Shown here: positions 46,423-57,302 of the stretch, in pieces
Numbering within the stretch: position 1 is the stretch's first letter
Layout: each line of letters starts with the position of its first letter
Program-made: the position numbers and the translations under genes
Source of the DNA: Prochilodus magdalenae
Lineage: Eukaryota; Chordata; Actinopteri; Characiformes; Prochilodontidae
DNA length: 64,000 nt
Assembly (NCBI GenBank): GCA_024036415.1
Contig: JAMWET010000906.1
Coordinates: 1 to 64,000, forward strand
Direction of reading: 5' to 3'
The notes under the pieces: generated by a model
Told to the model about the DNA's origin: nothing
Seen by the model: the letters and a program-made list of their open reading frames with translations, nothing else
The model's database searches: none

Positions 46423-46639
46423 CCCAATATTAAAGTCCACCACCTAAATAGTGCCTACGTGCTTTATGGTGGGCACCAGATAAGAGCAGCTGCAGTGTGC
46501 TGAATGAGAGGCAGCGTGTCCTTCTCGTGCGGACCTGATAAAGACTAGTTGTCTGATAGCCCCTGATAGCTGCTGCTGTGGAAGAAGTTCCTTCACCTCC
46601 CAGAACAGAGGCAGAGGCAGATGGAGGCAAACGCGAGCA

Positions 46640-47110
46640 GACAGGCTGCACCTCGGTGAGGATGAGGCAGCGGCTCCGTTCCGGCTCTCTGGTGTTTATG
46701 GGAGCCGACAGTGACGAAATTCCCCACCACTTCTTTTGTCAGGTGCGTCCGTCGCGCGAATCACACACGCGCACTGCGTGCGACCAGCGCTCCTCGCCGA
46801 GCTCGAGCTGTGAACGAGCAGAGGGATGTCCGCGCGCGGGGTACGACGAGGTGCCCTTCACTGAGCCCGTACAGCCGGGAGCCGCGAGCGTACGAGGAGG
46901 GTAGGGCTCGCGCGTTGAGCGGTCTGAGAGGGGGACACGCGGGGACCGCGAGGACGGAGCGCGCGCGCACCATGAGCTGCGGGAAGGCGCCGCCGCCGCT
47001 CGCTGCGCTGGACCTCGCCGTCCTGGTTCTCCTGGGTCAGCTGAGCGCGCTGGCCACTGAAGGTAGGGCTCCGGGGCCCCGGTGCTGCGGGGGTCAGGAG
47101 TTGGTGCTTT
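46640..47110. promoter_or_regulatory. CpG-rich block, probable promoter and 5' UTR
   Basis: The only CpG-dense stretch of the window outside repeats (many gcgcgc, ccgcg and cgcgag words). It sits directly over the signal-peptide exon at 46972. No TATA box is evident, as is usual for CpG-island promoters. Upstream ATGs occur near 46662 and 46711; the latter is in frame with the 46972 ATG and has no stop between. Confidence 0.65.
46972..47062 (+). CDS. First coding exon with signal peptide (gene unidentified)
   Basis: The ATG in good context (cgcaccatga) starts MSCGKAPPPLAALDLAVLVL followed by LGQLSALATE: a short polar start, a hydrophobic core of about 14 residues and a small-residue region, which together form a classical secretory signal peptide. 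A donor g|gtaggg follows base 47062, leaving phase 1. It therefore begins a secreted or membrane protein whose remaining exons are not in the next 17 kb, so the first intron is long. I prefer this ATG over the in-frame one at 46711 because the signal peptide must be N-terminal. In human, the next same-strand gene after B3GLCT is RXFP2, a receptor with a signal-peptide first exon; that identity is a guess from gene order, not from sequence. Confidence 0.6.
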
Positions 47111-47250
47111 ACTGATGTTTTGTTTTTCTTTCTTTTCTCCGCACGTGATGCAGCCAGTTCCACACACCACCGTATTTACCCTGCTGCTGGTGAAGGTGAA
47201 GGTTAGTTACTGCTGAGGAGCTGAGACTGAGTCCACTTAGTGCTCTTTGG
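47111..47250 (+). other. Start of the following intron
   Basis: Nothing coding is evident. Confidence 0.4.
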
Positions 47251-47254
47251 AAAG

Positions 47255-47294
47255 CAATATATATATACATATACATACATACTATATATACTAG

Positions 47295-47345
<51 letters not shown>

Positions 47346-47690
47346 GCACTTGGTGTACACATATACACATTAACTCGCTATACATACACATGCAGCATAC
47401 ATATGGTCTCTCTCTCTCTCAATTTATATATATACACACACACACATATATATATATATACAGAGAGAGAGAGAGAGAGAGATTGATGAATACGTACATA
47501 TGCTTTTTGAGCTATATATCTACTGTATATATGGTCACACTATGTATGTATCCACTTAGTGCTCTTTATGTATATATATGCAGTGACCAGATAGATATAG
47601 TGATCAAAGAGCACTAAGAGTGTTGTGTATATATTTACGTATATATATATATATATATATGTACAGTATGTATATGTGTATATTCACCAT
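47255..47690. repeat. Cluster of TA, GATA, CA and GA microsatellites
   Basis: (GATA)n at about 47295-47345, (TA)n at 47255-47270 and 47640-47660, (CA)n at 47434-47446, (GA)n at 47462-47482. An agtgctctttg word recurs at 47238, 47557 and, inverted, at 47606. Confidence 0.9.
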
Positions 47691-48320
47691 GGTAATCTAA
47701 TGCTTTAGAAAAGTTGAGCCTGTGGAAAACTTTGAACCCCCCAGGCAGGACATTCTGTTCCTGGGTGATGTTGCTACGTCCACCAGGCGGGTTAACAAGC
47801 GTGTCTTATCGACTGCGTGGGGAGGCGGGAAAGTTATTTTGTTGCCGGCTTTGCTCTGTCCGAGCAGCCGAGCAGGTCTGGTCATAAAGGGCAGCAAACT
47901 GAGTGGACACGGAATGCTGGTGTGGAATTACAGACAGGTCAGACTGAACACCGGGCAGATAGATCCTAGGCTGGGGGATCGATACCTGAACACCAATGCC
48001 TCTTGTATAATGGGCTGTACTTTTACGAATCAGTTCTGTATAAAAAGGTAGCAGTATCAGGGTTTATTATTCAGTACCATGGATGTGTGTCTGTCTCCCA
48101 GCGGAACGTCCCCCAGTGCTGCTGTAAGTGGTAGTAGAGGGACTACTTTTCCTTCCGCCTTCTTCCTCTGCTCAGTAATATCGCTGGTCTATCAGAAGCT
48201 CAGACTGGACTGATTATCAACAGACTCACCAGTAAAGGTGGAGCACGGCTCTGGGAGATAATGTGGTACACCTGTCCTGCAGTATGAGGCTCCTTCAGAA
48301 CACCCAGCAGAATATTAGAC
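47691..48320. other. Probable intron, no gene recognised
   Basis: A 109-codon plus frame at 47722-48051 (MENFEPPRQDILFLGDVATS at its start) has no known relatives that I recognise and lacks splice borders I can support. Confidence 0.4.
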
Positions 48321-48322
48321 AC

Positions 48323-48722
48323 ACTTATTCTATTCTATTCTATTCGGTTCTATTCTATTCTATTCTTTTCGGTTCTATTCTATTCTATTCTTTTCGGTTC
48401 TATTCTATTCTATTCTATTCTATTCTATTCTATTCTATTCGGTTCTATTCGGTTCTATTCTGTTCTATTCTATTCTATTCTATTCTTTTCGGTTCTATTC
48501 TATTCTATTCTATTCTATTCTATTCTTTTCGGTTCTATTCTATTCTATTCTGTTCTATTCTATTCTTTTCGGTTCTATTCTATTCTATTCTATTCTATTC
48601 GGTTCTATTCTATTCTATTCTTTTCGGTTCTATTCTATTCTATTCTATTCTATTCTTTTCGGTTCTATTCTTTTCGGTTCTATTCTATTCTATTCGGTTC
48701 TTTTCGGTTCTATTCTATTCTA
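48323..48722. repeat. Pentanucleotide array (TATTC)n
   Basis: tattctattctattc with regular ttttcggttc variants that recur every 25-60 bp as a higher-order pattern. It gives a stop-free SILFYS frame that is not a gene. Confidence 0.97.
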
Positions 48723-48836
48723 ATGATTTATGTACTACTATATCTAATATCTATTGTATTCTAGATTTCGGTTCAGAGTCTATGCTCTAGATTCTAACAT
48801 CTAAGTCGATGCACTAGATAACATGAAGTAACACAC

Positions 48837-49000
48837 TGGAATTATACAGTCCACCTTAAAACCCTCTCATGGAATTATACAGTCCACCTTAAAACCCTCT
48901 CATGGAATTATACAGTCCACCTTAAAACCCTCTCATGGAATTATACAGTCCACCTTAAAACCCTCTCATGGAGTTATACAGTCCACCTTAAAACCCTCCA
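48837..49000. repeat. 33-bp tandem repeat, five units
   Basis: ggaattatacagtccacctt followed by aaaaccctctcat, five times, nearly identical (the last starts ggagtt). The uniformity suggests a recent expansion. Confidence 0.95.
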
Positions 49001-49140
49001 GAGTGGAGCTGTACAGGAGGATGGAGCAGCTGCAGTGGAGCTGATAGAGCAGGGTTTATCTCTAAGCGGGTTTGGAGCGATTCTATTGTCTGTAAGACCA
49101 CCACCATCATCCGGTCAGAGGGGTGTGCCTAACCTTCTGA

Positions 49141-49201
49141 CTGGTACTGGGATATTAGCCGTGGTATTGGGATATTAGCCGTGGTATTGGGATATTAGTA
49201 T
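49141..49201. repeat. 20-bp tandem repeat, three units
   Basis: ggtattgggatattagccgt repeated with minimal change. Confidence 0.9.
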
Positions 49202-50016
49202 CGCCCATTCCTAATAGATACAGAGCCGTGCTTTGTTTATTAGGCACATGGTCCAGTACTCGGTTTCTGAAAACCTGAACCTGAACCCTTCCCTCCCTGG
49301 TTCTCTCCCTCATTCGTTCCCTCCCTCGTTCCCTCCCTCGTTCCTTTCTTCTTTCTTCCTTTGTTTTCACTAATGCTGCTAGGAATGCTGCTCCCACCAC
49401 TGCCAATACCAGTAACAGCTTTAAGATGATTAGTACTCTAACAGGATAAATGCCTATTCGCCGTCAGTATTCCCGGTACTGGCAGGTCCTGCGGTGAGAG
49501 GTGACTGTGTGAAGCATGTTCAGCACAGCTGTGTTGTGGCTTACGATCGTATCGGTGTTCAGATACTGGCCTTCTGCGCGTGCTCTTTCTCTGGAGAGAC
49601 TCCTTCAGTTATGCTTCTAAACTGTGTAGCTCAGTTCAGCTTCTGTGAGACAAGTCTTGAACTCAGACTCATTTTTAATACACATTTAATAATGTCTTTT
49701 TTTACCTCAGAATTTAATTAAAATGCCGAGTGAAATGACATCTTCTTTCTGCTCATAAATTAGAGCCTTTGACTTACTAAGGCTCATAGTTTCTGCTCTT
49801 ACTGATAACAGCTGTCTGTAAAGCTCTTCCAGCTGCCAACAGTATGAAAAGTGTTCTAGGAGTTATTATTATTAATTCATTATTTATTAAATTCTTATTA
49901 ATATTATTATTATTGTGCAATAAGGAAAGAAGCTACATGTATAAGAAGTTTTGATATTTGGTTTTTGATAGAACTAATGTTTTTGTGTTTGCACTATTGA
50001 ATAAAGCCTGCCGGCT
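49202..50016. other. Probable intron, no gene seen
   Basis: Includes a short ccctccctcgttc repeat (49287-49345). No exon supported. Confidence 0.4.
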
Positions 50017-50078
50017 CTTTGTATGATGGTTGTAGCCATAGTTACTATGGCAACAACGACTACAACCATCATACAAAG
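50017..50078. repeat. Perfect 19-bp inverted repeat (hairpin)
   Basis: ctttgtatgatggttgtag (50017-50035) and its exact complement ctacaaccatcatacaaag (50060-50078) enclose a 24-base loop that itself holds ccatagttactatgg. The stem is long enough for a stable RNA hairpin. It is not part of any array seen here. Confidence 0.9.
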
Positions 50079-50470
50079 CAGACAGGTTGAACGGCAGATT
50101 GGGGCAGATGGGGAAAATAAAATAATGAAAATTAAAAGTTTGAAACTCATTTCCTGCATTTCTACTGTTTATTTGACAGTATTGGCTTCTACTGCACATT
50201 ATACTGGTGTAATATTGCTACAGTGATAGACACTTTACTGAGACCATGTGTACATAATGTACAGACGTTGGCGGTACATGAATACACTGTACCAACCAAC
50301 TACTCATGTTCACTGCGTGAATGTGTGGCTGGGTTGATCAAGGATTGATTTTCACCAAAAATCTTTTCACTTCTTACAGTTACTTACGTTTTTAAGCAAC
50401 ACAATGGTGTTTATTTTCATAATTACAGTTCCAGCTCAAAATAATACTGCCTTGTAATGTAAGTGAAGTG
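50079..50470. other. Probable intron, no gene seen
   Basis: Nothing recognised. Confidence 0.4.
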
Positions 50471-51255
50471 CTAGTATGGCGGTACGGTGAAGTGATGTGG
50501 TGGTACGGTGAAGTTCTGGCATGGTAAGATGAAAAGCTGGCATGGAAGTATGGTGAAGTCCTGTAATGGTGGTATGGTGAAGTCAAGTTCTGGTGTGTTG
50601 GTACAGTGAAGTGAAGTTCTGGTGTGTTGGTACAGTGAAGTGAAGTTCTGGTGTGTTGGTATGGTGAAGTTCTGGTGTGTTGGTATGGTGAAATGAAGTT
50701 TTGGCATGTTGGTACAGTGAAGTGAAGTTTTGATATGTTGGTACAGTGAAGTGAAGTTCTGGTGTGTTGGTACAGTGAAGTGAAGTTCTGGTGTGTTGGT
50801 ATGGTGAAGTGAAGTTCTGGTGTGTTGGTACAGTGAAGTGAAGTTTTGATATGTTGGTATGGTGAAGTGAAGTTCTGGTGTGTTGGTACAGTGAAGTGAA
50901 GTTCTGGTATGTTGGTATGGTGAAGTGAAGTTCTGGTGTGTTGGTACAGTGAAGTGAAGTTCTGGTGTGTTGGTATGGTGAAGTGAAGTTCTGGTGTGTT
51001 GGTACAGTGAAGTGAAGTTCTGGTGTGTTGGTACAGTGAAGTGAAGTTCTGGTGTGTTGGTACAGTGAAGTGAAGTTCTGGTGTGTTGGTACAGTGAAGT
51101 GAAGTTCTGGTGTGTTGGTATGGTGAAGTGAAGTTCTGGTGTGTTGGTACAGTGAAGTGAAGTTTTGATATGTTGGTATGGTGAAGTGAAGTTCTGGTGT
51201 GTTGGTACAGTGAAGTGAAGTTTTGGTATGTTGGTATGGTGAAGTTCTGGTATGT
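50471..51255. repeat. 29-bp minisatellite, about 27 units
   Basis: The unit is gaagtgaagttctggtgtgt plus tggtacagt, with tggtatggt variants. The minus strand shows a 314-codon frame of HQNFTS/TNTPELHF repeats that is an array artefact. Confidence 0.95.
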
Positions 51256-51262
51256 TAGTAAT

Positions 51263-51643
51263 CTTCTCTGCCCTGGCTCCCAGAGCCTCTCGCGGTCTTC
51301 AAACGCAGACTGAAGACCCATCTCTTCGTAATGCACTTCAGTGAGTGAGCTCTAGTAGAGGTGTAAATTGTGTGTATTGTGTTGCACTGTAATGACCTTT
51401 TCTCCTCTATAGGAATGAGCGCTGGGCTGGGGTTGCCAGGTAATGGTTTACTTGCTCTATGTCTGTGTATTAATCTCTAGGTACCAGCACTGGCCCCTGT
51501 TCGGGCAGTGTCTGAGCTCGTGGTGAGTTCTAGGCTCTGACCTTCCTGTACTAGCTGGAATATTATCCAACGGAACACTAAGCATGGTTGTAAGTCGCTC
51601 TGGATAAGAGTGTCTGCTAAATGCCTTAAATGTTAATGTAGTA
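51263..51643 (+). mobile_element. L2-clade LINE 3' end
   Basis: The end of ORF2 is readable: SLPWLPEPLAVFKRRLKTHL, then FVMHFSE and a TGA at 51346-51348. The FK.RLKTHLF ending is characteristic of teleost L2-type LINEs. The 3' UTR follows with ggaatgagcgctgggctggg, aatctctaggtaccagcact and tccaacggaacactaagcat. The tail hairpin gctct-ggata-agagt (51597-51611) and tctgctaaatgcc end it, matching the GGATA-loop tail type known from eel UnaL2. It is 5'-truncated, as expected from incomplete reverse transcription, and sits between halves of a minisatellite. Confidence 0.85.
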
Positions 51644-52160
51644 CGGTGAAGGGAAGTTCTGGTATGTTGGTATGGTGAAGTTTTGGTATGTTGGTATGGT
51701 GAAGTTCTGGTATGATAGTACAGTGAAGTGAAGTTTTGGTATGCTGGTATGGTAAAGTTCTGATATGTTGGTACGGTGAAGTAAAGTTTTGGTATGTGGG
51801 TACGGTAAAGTGAAGTTTTGGTATGCTGGTATGGTAAAGTTCTGGTATGTTGGTATGGTAAAGTTCTGATATGTTGGTATGGTGAAGTGAAGTTTTGGTA
51901 TGTTGGTAGGGTCAAGTTCTGATATGTTGGTACGGTAAAATGAAGTTTTGGTATGTTGGTTTAGTGAAGTTCTGATATGTTGGTACGGTGAAGTGAAGTT
52001 TTGGTATGTTGGTATGGTGAAGTTCTGGTATGTTAGTATGGTGAAGTGAAGTTTTGGTGTGTTGGTATGGTGAAGTTCTGGTATGTTGGTACGGTGAAGT
52101 GAAGTTTTGGTAAGTTAGTATGGTAAGGTTCTGGTATGTAGGCATGGTGAAGTGTGAAGT
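51644..52160. repeat. 24/29-bp minisatellite, second block
   Basis: Units gaagttctggtatgttggta plus tggt, with gaagtgaag insertions. It ends with ttagtatggtaaggttctgg and tatgtaggcatggtgaagtg just before the second LINE piece. Confidence 0.93.
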
Positions 52161-52379
52161 GGGCTGGGGTTGCCAGGTAATGGTTTACTTGCTCTATGTC
52201 TGTGTATTAATCTCTAGGTACCAGCACTGGCCCCTGTTCGGGCAGTGTCTGAGCTCGTGGTGAGTTCTAGGCTCTGACCTTCCTGTACTAGCTGGAATAT
52301 TATCCAACGGAGCACTAAGCACGGTTGTAAGTCGCTCTGGATAAGAGCGTCTGCTAAATGCCTTAAATGTAAATGTAGT
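52161..52379 (+). mobile_element. Duplicate of the LINE 3' end
   Basis: From gggctggggttgccaggtaa to tctgctaaatgccttaaatg this copies 51424-51642 with only scattered differences and constant offset (737 bp). It starts in the middle of the LINE 3' UTR, at a point that is not a natural insertion end, so it arose by duplication of the array and not by a second insertion. The hairpin gctct-ggata-agagc (52334-52348) is intact. Confidence 0.88.
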
Positions 52380-53215
52380 ACGGTGAAGGGAAGTTCTGGT
52401 ATGTTGGTATGGTGAAATTAAGTTCTGATATGTTGGTATGGTGAAGTTCTGGTATGTTGATATGGTGAAGTTCTGGTATGTTGGTATGGTGAAGTGAAGT
52501 TTTGGTATGTTTGCATGGTGAAGTTCTGGTATGGTGAAGTTCTGGTATATTGGTATGGTGAAGTTTTGGTATGTTGGTATGGTGAAGTTCTGGTATGTTG
52601 ATATGGTGAAGTTCTGGTATGTTGGTATGGTAATGTTCTGGTATGTTGATACGGTAAAGTTCTGGTATGTTGGTATGGTGAAGTGAAGTTTTGGTATGTT
52701 GGCATGGTGAAGTTCTGGTATGTTGGTATGGTGAAGTTCTGGTATATTGGTATGGTGAAGTTTTGGTATGGTGGTATGGTGAAGTTCTGGTATATTGGTA
52801 TGGTGAAGTTCTGGTATGATAGTACGGTGAAGTGAAGTTTTGGTATGCTGGTATGGTAAAGTTCTGGTATGTTGGTACGGTGAAGTGAAGTTTTGGTATG
52901 TTGGTATGGTGAAGTGAAATTTTGGTATGTTGGTATAGTAAAATGTTCTGGTATGTTGGTACGGTGAAGTGAAGTTTTGGTGTGTTGTTATGGTGAAATT
53001 CTGGTATGTTGGTACGGTGAAGTGAAGTTCTGATATGTTGGTACGGTGAAGTGAAGTTCTGGTATGTTGGTATGGTGAAGTTCTGGTATGTTAGTATGGT
53101 GAAGTGAAATTTTGGTATGTTTGTATAGTGAAGTTCTGGTATGTTGGTACGGTGAAGTGAAGTTTTGGTAAGTTAGTATGGTAAGGTTCTGGTATGTAGG
53201 CATGGTGAAGTGTAT
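52380..53215. repeat. 24/29-bp minisatellite, third block
   Basis: Same units as 51644-52160, longer. It ends (about 53160-53212) with the same words ttagtatggtaaggttctgg and taggcatggtgaagtgt as the end of the second block, marking the border of a higher-order duplication. Confidence 0.93.
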
Positions 53216-54459
53216 TGCGTTGGAAAGGAGGATGTGTTCCTCTAAACATACATTGGGTCTGTAGAATCACAGTGAGCAACCAGAGCTGCCCTGCAGGGCT
53301 AAGATCTCTCTGGATCTGGTTAGACCAAACTGGAGGTGTTTGAAAGTGTCCACCGTGTTGTGCTGACTGTAAAGGCTGTTATTGAATATGTGGACTGTCT
53401 AATGAATATGAACCCCTGCATTGTTTTTGCCACGTGCCTTCAGAAGTCCAGACTCTTTTCCAGTAATGAGTGTCGCGAGTTCGGCACTCACTCATCTCCT
53501 CCTTGAGAAGTCCGGATCCACTGCTAGGTGCCGTTTGGCAGGGGAATCTGCACTGCCTTCCAAAAAGCGACATTCATCTTGTGGGTGATCAGGTGGTTCT
53601 GCCGGGGGTTGTAGGAAGTCTGTGGTATATCGTTTATAACCGGAAACATCTGCATGAATTTATGGGATGGCCTGGAGCCCAGTGTTTCCATTACCAAAGA
53701 TGAATGCATCTTCTGCTGCAAAAATGCGATGGTCCGATGATTGTAGTGTCATGCAGAGATCAGCACTGCCACCATTATTTGATTAAGCTTTATTACAAAA
53801 TTTACATAAATAGCCTTTTAAAACGTACCCCTCAATGAACTGCCAATGATGAGCTGGCAGACTGGAGGATGATAACTCATCATCCTCATCAGTATCTGTC
53901 ATTACTGATTTATTTTATTTGAACAATCTGGTCATTACTGATTTATTTTAACCACTTAACTGAACAAGAAAAAAAAGAAATAGATTTTTTAATTGTATTT
54001 GTTTGGGGAAGTAACAATAAAACGCATGGTCAGTTTTAATTACTTTAACTTAACATAGACACCACATATAGGATAATATGCTGAAAAAAAGTTTACCCTT
54101 AAATATCCCCCCAATAACAGCCCACATGTGTGGCGTGATTTACTCGTTACTCATCTATGAATGAAAGTAGTAAAGGTGTTTCTATTGAAAGACTCCAGTG
54201 ACCTCTAATAGATTGTTTATGCCTAATGTACCTCTGCCGTTTGGTAGAGATGATCAGGTTGAGTTAAACACTTTCAACACTTTCATTATCAGGATATAGC
54301 TAGTTATTGATTATATAGCCTGTTTGGCCTGATGTTCAGCCTTTTTAAAAAAATATATATACATATATATATAAGCTAAAACACCAAAAATTCCAAGAAC
54401 CAGCTAAATTATTAGTTTCTATAACACATCTTCATCCATCCCTACTTCATATACACAAC
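53216..54459. other. Probable intron, no gene recognised
   Basis: Frames at 53379-53721 overlap on both strands; none is recognisable. AT-rich beyond 53760. Confidence 0.4.
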
Positions 54460-55385
54460 CACATAAAAAAAATAGACCATGGCAAATGAAATGATCATAT
54501 TTCTAGTTGATATAACATAAGAATTCTAATTTTAAGATTGTTGTATTATTATTGTATGACTTATTATAAGCTTCTTTTACTTTTCAGACATTTATGACTT
54601 GAACAAATGAACTACAAAATCTCACTTATTAAAATGTATGACAGCAAGTAAAAACTGCCTGGAATTAAAGTTAAATAATCAATCGGCCTACAACAATTTA
54701 AAAATCATTATTTAGGATATATCCACTAGGGATATCAAATCTATGGGATCTTTGCAAGTAAAGCAAGTATGATCCTACCTTACCTTAACATTCTTATTGT
54801 GAGCTTGCTGTAGGTTAGTAATACGATTATTTAACCTCATTTCTCCAGTAAGTTTACTTGTTTTAAGTGATTTTAGGTGATTTTGAAAGATAAAATGACT
54901 TTCTAGCACATTCCTTAAAACAAATCAGTTTTTCAAAACTAAATTATCTGCCAATTTAGCCAGAAAACTATGTATATTAAAAGTAAAAATATCTGGAAAT
55001 GAGGCTAAATCATCTTAAAATAAGCCCACAACGATCTAAAACTTGAAAAATAAAATCTTGGCAGGTAAAATGATCTCAATTCCACATGACATACCTTAAA
55101 AATCAAATCTTGAGATTTCTGTGAAACTTTAGGGTTATTTAATTTATTTTAAGAGATCTTGATTTTAAGCGATTTTAGTAGGATGGTTGATTTCACTACA
55201 GTGGCAGATCATTTGTTTTGTTTCAAACATGTTTCTTATTCTTATATCTGCCAATATAGTGAGAAAATTGAGCTTACTAAAATCACCTAAAACCAGTAAA
55301 AACGGCCTAGAAATGAGGTTGAATTATCTTACAACTATCCTAAACTAGATCATTTAACCTGCTGAGATCACACTTATCTGCCAGG
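54460..55385. mobile_element. Palindromic MITE family A, about three copies
   Basis: Successive left-arm and right-arm signatures: tctagttgatataacataag, gcaagtaaaaactgcctgga, ttttaagtgattttaggtga, attatctgccaatttagcca, ggcaggtaaaatgatctcaa, cactacagtggcagatcatt, atctgccaatatagtgagaa and aaatcacctaaaaccagtaa. Confidence 0.72.
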
Positions 55386-55790
55386 ACCGGTGTAACGTCC
55401 TCGGTGGTAAAAGAGGCTGCACCGCCAGCGTGCTGTACGGTCAGCAAGCGATACGTCTGTCTTGTAAGCAGTGAGGGGAAAGCTAGCCAGGGAGAAACGC
55501 GGAAGAGCAGTGACTACGTCTGTAGTAGCTGTGCTTCACCCTTCTCAGCTGGTACACACTTCTCAGAGAGTTAGCGTGGTAGTTCACCAGTGTTAGCTCA
55601 CTTGTACTGTACGGTTCTGTTGTATCTACAGAAAAGCGCATTGTCAAAGAGAGACAGTCGAGGTGCTAAACCCAGCGTCAGACATCACACCTCCCTCAGA
55701 AGATCCAGGAATGTCTCGCATTTTAATAGGCTCGCCTTGAGGCCCGCTAATTATAGTAATATCCCAGTAATCCATTATTTCTTAGAGTGA
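55386..55790. other. Probable intron, no gene recognised
   Basis: No exon supported. A 66-codon frame (55590-55790) is unremarkable. Confidence 0.4.
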
Positions 55791-55794
55791 GCGA

Positions 55795-57302
55795 ATGAAC
55801 GAGCGAGAGAGAGAAAGAGCAAGAGTGAGAAAGAGTGAGACAGTGCAAGAGAGAAAGAGTGAGAGTGCGAGAGATAACGCGAGGGTGAGAGAGCATGAGA
55901 GAGCACAAGAGATAAAGAGACTGTGAGAAAGAGTGAGAGATCATGAGAGAAAAAATGAGTGAGAGAGCGTGAGAGAAAAAGAGAGGGAGAGAGCATGACA
56001 GAAACAATGAGAGTGAAAGAGTGCAAGAGAGAGGGAAAGCGTGAGAGAAAAAGTGAGAGTGATAGAGCACGAGATACAAAGAATGAGAGTGCAAGAGATA
56101 AAGAGTGGGAGTGAGAGAGAGAAGAGTGAAAGAGGGAAAGAGTGAAAGAGCGTGAGAAAAAAAAGTGAGAGTGAGACAGCACGAGAGAGACAGAGTGAGA
56201 GAGACAGAGTGAGAGAGCGCGAGAGAGAAAGAGTGAGAGAGCACGAGAGAGACAGTGAGAGAGCGTGAGAGAGAAAGAGTGAGAGAGCACGAGAGAGACA
56301 GAGTGAGAAAGCGCGAAAGAAAGAGTGAGAGAGCACGAGAGAGACAGTGAGAGAGCGTGAGAGAGAAAGAGTGAGAGAGCACGAGAGAGACAGAGTGAGA
56401 GAGACAGAGTGAAAGAGCACAAGAGAGAAAGAGTAAGAGAGCACGAGAGAGACAGAGTGAGAGAGCGCGAGAGAGACAGAGTGAGAGAGCGCGAGAGAGA
56501 AAGAGTGAGAGAGCACGAGAGAGACAGTGAGAGAGCGTGAGAGAGAAAGAGTGAGAGAGCGCGAGAGAGAAAGAGTGAGAGAGTGCTAGAGAAAGACTGA
56601 GAGCGCGAGAGAGAAAGAGTGAGAGAGTGCTAGAGAAAGACTGTGAGAGCGCGAGAGAGAAAGAGTGAGAGAGTGCTAGAGAAAGACTGTGAGAGCGCGA
56701 GAGAGAAAGAGTGAGAGAGTGCTAGAGAAAGACAGAGAGCACGAGAGAGAAAGAGTGAGAGAGTGCTAGAGAAAGACTGTGAGAGCGCGAGAGAGAAAGA
56801 GTGAGAGAGTGCTAGAGAAAGACTGTGAGAGCACGAGAGAGAAAGAGTGAGAGAGTGCTAGAGAAAGACTGTGAGAGCGCGAGAGAGAAAGAGTGAGAGA
56901 GTGCTAGAGAAAGACAGAGAGCACGAGAGAGAAAGAGTGAGAGAGTGCTAGAGAAAGACTGTGAGAGCGCGAGAGAGAAAGAGTGAGAGAGTGCTAGAGA
57001 AAGACTGTGAGAGCACGAGAGAGAAAGAGTGAGAGAGTGCTAGAGAAAGACTGTGAGAGCGCGAGAGAGAAAGAGTGAGAGAGTGCTAGAGAAAGACAGA
57101 GAGCACGAGAGAGAAAGAGTGAGAGAGTGCTAGAGAAAGACTGTGAGAGCGCGAGAGAGAAAGAGTGAGAGAGTGCTAGAGAAAGACAGAGAGCACGAGA
57201 GAGAAAGAGTGAGAGAGTGCTAGAGAAAGACTGTGAGAGCGCGAGAGAGAAAGAGTGAGAGAGTGCTAGAGAAAGACTGTGAGAGCGCGAGAGAGAAAGC
57301 CA
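55795..57302. repeat. GA-rich satellite, 46-bp higher-order unit
   Basis: The left part (55795-56560) is a loose (GAGAGY)n. The right part (56560-57300) is about 16 ordered units of 44-46 bp: gagtgctagagaaagactgt plus gagagcgcgagagagaaaga. Units alternate gcgcgagag and gcacgagag. Almost pure purine on the plus strand for 1.5 kb. The minus-strand LSLSHSFSLALS frames are artefacts. Confidence 0.96.

Noticed and set aside
46739..47170. Minus-strand 143-codon frame in the CpG island
   Set aside because: GC-rich shadow of the island, with composition typical of stop-poor GC sequence; the plus-strand signal peptide and donor explain the region better.
47722..48051. A 109-codon plus-strand frame as a real gene
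   Set aside because: No recognised domain, no splice borders, and it probably lies in the first intron of the gene starting at 46972.
50392..51336. A 314-codon Asn/Thr-rich minus-strand frame resembling a repeat protein
   Set aside because: Exactly follows the 29-bp minisatellite; the residue repeat is just the DNA period.
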